Source: Paraphotobacterium marinum
GTDB taxonomy: Bacteria; Pseudomonadota; Gammaproteobacteria; Enterobacterales; Vibrionaceae
Assembly (NCBI RefSeq): GCF_002216855.1
Contig: NZ_CP022355.1
Coordinates: 62,001-126,000, forward strand
Direction of reading: 5' to 3'
DNA length: 64,000 nt
The notes under the pieces were generated by a model, which did no database searches, was not told the DNA's origin, and saw only the letters and a program-made list of their open reading frames with translations. Position numbers and translations under genes: made by a program. This document shows positions 61,262-64,000 of the stretch, in pieces (the stretch's first letter is position 1; each line of letters opens with the position of its first letter).

Positions 61262-63223
61262 TTATTTTTTTTTCAAAATATTAATTTTATCTCTAATTTT
61301 TGCAGCTTGTTCAAACTCTAAACTTAAAGCATATTCTTTCATTTTCTTCTCTAGATTTGGGATGTCTTCAATAGTATATTGATGTTCATCTTCAGAAATT
61401 TTCATCTTGTCAACACAATCATCTGCTACTTCCATGATATCGGAAATTTTACGTTGAACTTGTTTAGGTTTTATATTGTGTTTAACATTAAATTCATTTT
61501 GTAGCTCTCTTCTTTTGCGAGTAATTTTGATTGCACTATCCATTGATTTAGTAATATTATCTGCATACAAAATGGCTTGTCCGTTTATATTTCTCGCTGC
61601 CCTTCCAATAGTTTGAATTAAAGAACGCTCTGATCTTAAAAAACCCTCTTTATCTGCATCTAAAATTGCAACTAGTGATACTTCAGGCATATCCAACCCT
61701 TCCCTTAAAAGATTTATACCAACTAATACATCAAAATTACCTGCCCTCAAATCTTGAATAATTTCCACTCTCTCAACTGTATCAATATCAGAATGCAAAT
61801 ATTTTATTTTGATTCCCTGTTCTGAATAATAATTTGTAAGATCCTCCGCCATTTTTTTTGTTAATGTAGTAATTAAAACTCTTTCATTTTTGTCTGTACA
61901 TCTTTTAATTTCGGAAACTAAATCATCAACTTGAGTAGATGCTGGCTTTACTTGAATTACTGGATCTAATAATCCAGTAGGTCTAATTATTTGTCTTATA
62001 CTTTTACCACTTTTATCCAATTCGTAATGACTAGGTGTAGCAGATACAAAAATAGTTTGGGGAGATAAATCTTCAAATTCTTTGAACTTTAAAGGTCTAT
62101 TATCTAAAGCTGATGGAAGCCTAAATCCATATTTAACTAAATTTTCTTTTCTAGAACGATCTCCTTTATACATTGCTCCAATTTGCGGAACAGTTACATG
62201 AGATTCATCGATAAACATTAGGCCATCGCTAGGGAAATAATCAATTAATGTAGGTGGTGGGTTTCCATCAATTCTGCCACTTAGATATCGAGAATAATTT
62301 TCAATTCCTGAACAATACCCAAGCTCTTTCATCATTTCAATATCAAACAAAGTTCTTTCTCTTAGTCTTTGTTCCTCAATAAACTTTTCATTTCTGTGAA
62401 ACTCTTGAAGTGATGTATGTAATTCTGACTTGATTGATCTTATTGCTTCTAAAATAGTTGAGCGTGGGGTGACATAATGAGTTTTGGGGTAAATTGTCAC
62501 TCTACTTATGTTCTTTTTGTTTAAAGCACCTGTCAATGGATCAAAACTACTAATATTTTCTATTTCATCATCAAAAGATTCAATCCTAAAACAATATTTT
62601 TCAGATTCTGCTGGGAATATATCAACAACATCTCCTCTAACACGATAACAGCCTCTTTTTAATTCAGTATCGTTTCTTTCAAGTTGAAGCTCAGCGAGCT
62701 TGAGAGTAAGATCTTTTTTAGAAAAAATATCACCTACTCTGAGATGTAATACCATTTTTAAATAGGAGTCAGGATCTCCTAGGCCATATATTGCAGAAAC
62801 CGATGCTACAATTACCACATCTCTCCTCTCTAATAATGATTTTGTAGCTGAAAGTCGCATTTGTTCAATATGCTCATTGATTGAAGCATCTTTTTCAATA
62901 AAAGTATCTGTCGATGCTACATATGCTTCTGGTTGATAGTAATCATAATAAGATACAAAGTATTCAACTGCATTGTTGGGAAAAAAATCTTTCATTTCAC
63001 CATATAACTGGGCCGCTAGTGTTTTATTTGGAGCCATAATTAATGTGGGTTTATTAAGTGTCTTAATAACATTTGCCATTGTATATGTTTTACCACTGCC
63101 TGTAACACCTTCGAGAGTTTGATATAGTTCGCCATTTACAACACCCTCAACTAATTTTTTTATTGCTTGTGGTTGATCACCTTTTGGGAGTAATTTTGAT
63201 CTTAATTTAAATTCATTATTCAT
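61262..63223 (-). CDS. uvrB: UvrABC system protein B
   Basis: UvrB is the damage-verifying helicase of nucleotide excision repair. The 653-residue protein has Walker A ([15 protein letters not shown]), the beta-hairpin region ([36 protein letters not shown]), helicase motifs [13 protein letters not shown] and [10 protein letters not shown], and the C-terminal UVR domain ([16 protein letters not shown]). Adjacent to luxO as in Vibrio. Confidence 0.98.
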   Translation of the reverse strand: MNNEFKLRSKLLPKGDQPQAIKKLVEGVVNGELYQTLEGVTGSGKTYTMANVIKTLNKPTLIMAPNKTLAAQLYGEMKDFFPNNAVEYFVSYYDYYQPEAYVASTDTFIEKDASINEHIEQMRLSATKSLLERRDVVIVASVSAIYGLGDPDSYLKMVLHLRVGDIFSKKDLTLKLAELQLERNDTELKRGCYRVRGDVVDIFPAESEKYCFRIESFDDEIENISSFDPLTGALNKKNISRVTIYPKTHYVTPRSTILEAIRSIKSELHTSLQEFHRNEKFIEEQRLRERTLFDIEMMKELGYCSGIENYSRYLSGRIDGNPPPTLIDYFPSDGLMFIDESHVTVPQIGAMYKGDRSRKENLVKYGFRLPSALDNRPLKFKEFEDLSPQTIFVSATPSHYELDKSGKSIRQIIRPTGLLDPVIQVKPASTQVDDLVSEIKRCTDKNERVLITTLTKKMAEDLTNYYSEQGIKIKYLHSDIDTVERVEIIQDLRAGNFDVLVGINLLREGLDMPEVSLVAILDADKEGFLRSERSLIQTIGRAARNINGQAILYADNITKSMDSAIKITRKRRELQNEFNVKHNIKPKQVQRKISDIMEVADDCVDKMKISEDEHQYTIEDIPNLEKKMKEYALSLEFEQAAKIRDKINILKKK

Positions 63224-63313
63224 TATTCAATTACTAAAGTATTATGATACTAACATATTAAAGCATAACTTGATTAAAGAAAAACCAAACAATACTTTTT
63301 CAAATAAAAAATA

Positions 63314-63342
63314 TTGACAAGTTAAAAGACTAAATATATTAT
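63314..63342 (+). promoter_or_regulatory. Promoter of the tRNA-Asn array
   Basis: A consensus -35 TTGACA (63314-63319), a 17-base spacer and TATTAT (63337-63342), placed 14 bases before the first tRNA. This is a strong sigma-70-type promoter. Confidence 0.75.
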
Positions 63343-63355
63343 TCTTCCCAGTTTT

Positions 63356-63431
63356 TCCCCCTTAGTTCAGTTGGTAGAACGCCGGACTGTTAATCCGTAT
63401 GTCGCTGGTTCGAGTCCAGCAGGGGGAGCCA
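63356..63431 (+). tRNA. tRNA-Asn (GUU), copy 1
   Basis: A 76-base cloverleaf: acceptor arms TCCCCCT/AGGGGGA, anticodon loop CTGTTAA giving GUU, T-arm CTGG-TTCGAGT-CCAG, discriminator G and an encoded CCA. First of three identical copies with 11-base spacers. Confidence 0.97.
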
Positions 63432-63442
63432 AATTTAAATAT

Positions 63443-63518
63443 TCCCCCTTAGTTCAGTTGGTAGAACGCCGGACTGTTAATCCGTATGTCGCTGGTTCGA
63501 GTCCAGCAGGGGGAGCCA
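63443..63518 (+). tRNA. tRNA-Asn (GUU), copy 2
   Basis: Identical to copy 1, including the encoded CCA. The 11-base spacer AATTTAAATAT is also the same before copies 2 and 3, so the repeat unit is 87 bases. Confidence 0.97.
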
Positions 63519-63529
63519 AATTTAAATAT

Positions 63530-63605
63530 TCCCCCTTAGTTCAGTTGGTAGAACGCCGGACTGTTAATCCGTATGTCGCTGGTTCGAGTCCAGCAGGGGG
63601 AGCCA
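63530..63605 (+). tRNA. tRNA-Asn (GUU), copy 3
   Basis: Identical to copies 1 and 2. The sequence after it differs from the spacer and I see no hairpin terminator before rnfB. Confidence 0.97.
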
Positions 63606-63732
63606 ACTCAAACATAAAAATAATCTTTTTCAATTTTCAAAAATTTCTATCGTTCAACTACTAATAAAGTTTTCAAAAAGTCTATGAATAAATACATTTT
63701 TCACTTAAAATAATACTATATTAATAAATTAA

Positions 63733-64000
63733 ATGGTTCAAAATTGTCACAATCTAATAAAAAAATTGTAGAAAAGATTAATGCTATTTTACCACAGACT
63801 CAATGTGGCCAATGTGGTTATAATGGTTGCAAGCCATATGCTGAAGCAATATCAGAAGGTGAATCTATAAATCTTTGCCCACCTGGGAAAGATTTTGTTA
63901 TAAAAGAGTTATCTGATTTGCTGAATGTACCCGCTATAAAACCTAATTATGATAAATCACTATCGGATGAAAAATTTGCCAAAATTGATGAAAGTGCTTG
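63733..64000 (+). CDS. rnfB: Ion-translocating oxidoreductase subunit RnfB, N-terminal part, probably frameshifted at its start
   Basis: RnfB is the Fe-S subunit of the Rnf complex that moves electrons between ferredoxin and NADH. The open part shows the cluster motif [31 protein letters not shown]. The gene runs off the right edge. There is no ATG in its own frame; an ATG at 63733 lies in another frame and would join it if the A7 run 63759-63765 had one more A ([20 protein letters not shown]). A TTG at 63744 is the in-frame alternative. Either way the N-terminal membrane helix of E. coli RsxB is missing, as in some shorter RnfB forms. Confidence 0.8.

Noticed and set aside
63356-63605. An 87-base direct repeat resembling a CRISPR array
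   Set aside because: The repeats are complete tRNA genes and the short spacers are identical, so it is not CRISPR.
63371-63664. A 97-codon open frame with a repeated RRTVNPYVAGSSPAGGA motif
   Set aside because: It is a translation of the three tandem tRNA-Asn genes.

Overview
The window looks like a stretch of chromosome from an AT-rich gammaproteobacterium (roughly 30 % G+C by eye). Gene families and gene order match E. coli and Vibrio: uvrY-uvrC-pgsA, rluC/rne, yceD-rpmF-plsX-fabH-fabD-fabG-acpP-pabC-mltG-tmk-holB-tatD, metG/mrp/udk/dcd, serS-lolA-ftsK-lrp, cydDC-aat-infA/clpA-clpS, icd/rluE-mnmA-hflD-purB. The uvrB-luxO-luxU block is a Vibrio-type arrangement. Several genes found in these blocks in E. 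coli are absent here (fabF, trxB, rarA, nudJ), so the genome seems streamlined. No phage, insertion sequence or CRISPR array was seen.

Layout. 0-3.3 kb: uvrY-uvrC-pgsA operon. 3.5-7.2 kb: a NitT/TauT-like ABC importer without a binding protein, two tandem 20-residue microprotein genes in 71-bp repeats, a perfect FNR-type site, tusE and a 40-residue gene. 7.4-14.3 kb: htpX, rlmI, yccT, an orphan Card1/VC1899-type nuclease behind a sigma-54-like promoter, a CBS protein, TfoX, and a LON-domain protein. 13.5-22.6 kb: fatty-acid/phospholipid synthesis cluster without fabF, then pabC, mltG, tmk, holB, tatD. 22.6-31.2 kb: rluC, rne, a SulP transporter, cobO, dcd, udk, mrp. 31.3-47.2 kb: metG, a dicarboxylate symporter, serS, lolA, ftsK, lrp, cydDC, aat, infA, clpA, clpS. 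47.6-54.6 kb: two repeat lipoproteins, icd, rluE, mnmA, hflD, purB, roxA. 54.6-58.5 kb: oppBCDF without oppA. 58.9-64 kb: a second LON-domain protein, luxU, luxO, uvrB, three identical tRNA-Asn genes and the start of rnfB.

The most striking window-wide signal is that at least seven housekeeping genes (rlmI, rne, dcd, metG, dctA-like, aat, hflD), and probably rnfB, are each broken by one missing base in an A or T run, usually A7 where A8 would restore the frame. Restored lengths match the families closely (RlmI 396, Aat 233, MetG 674 residues). Longer runs such as A10 in plsX are in frame. This is either recurrent homopolymer error or real A-tract shortening rescued by slippage; metG should be essential.

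Other points of interest are the tandem microproteins, the CRISPR-less Card1-like nuclease, a pair of lipoproteins built from a 13-residue repeat with a 30-bp dyad upstream, a pair of LON-domain paralogues, and a LuxO with an altered GAFTGA loop. TusE and MnmA, both present, act in the same tRNA 2-thiouridine pathway.
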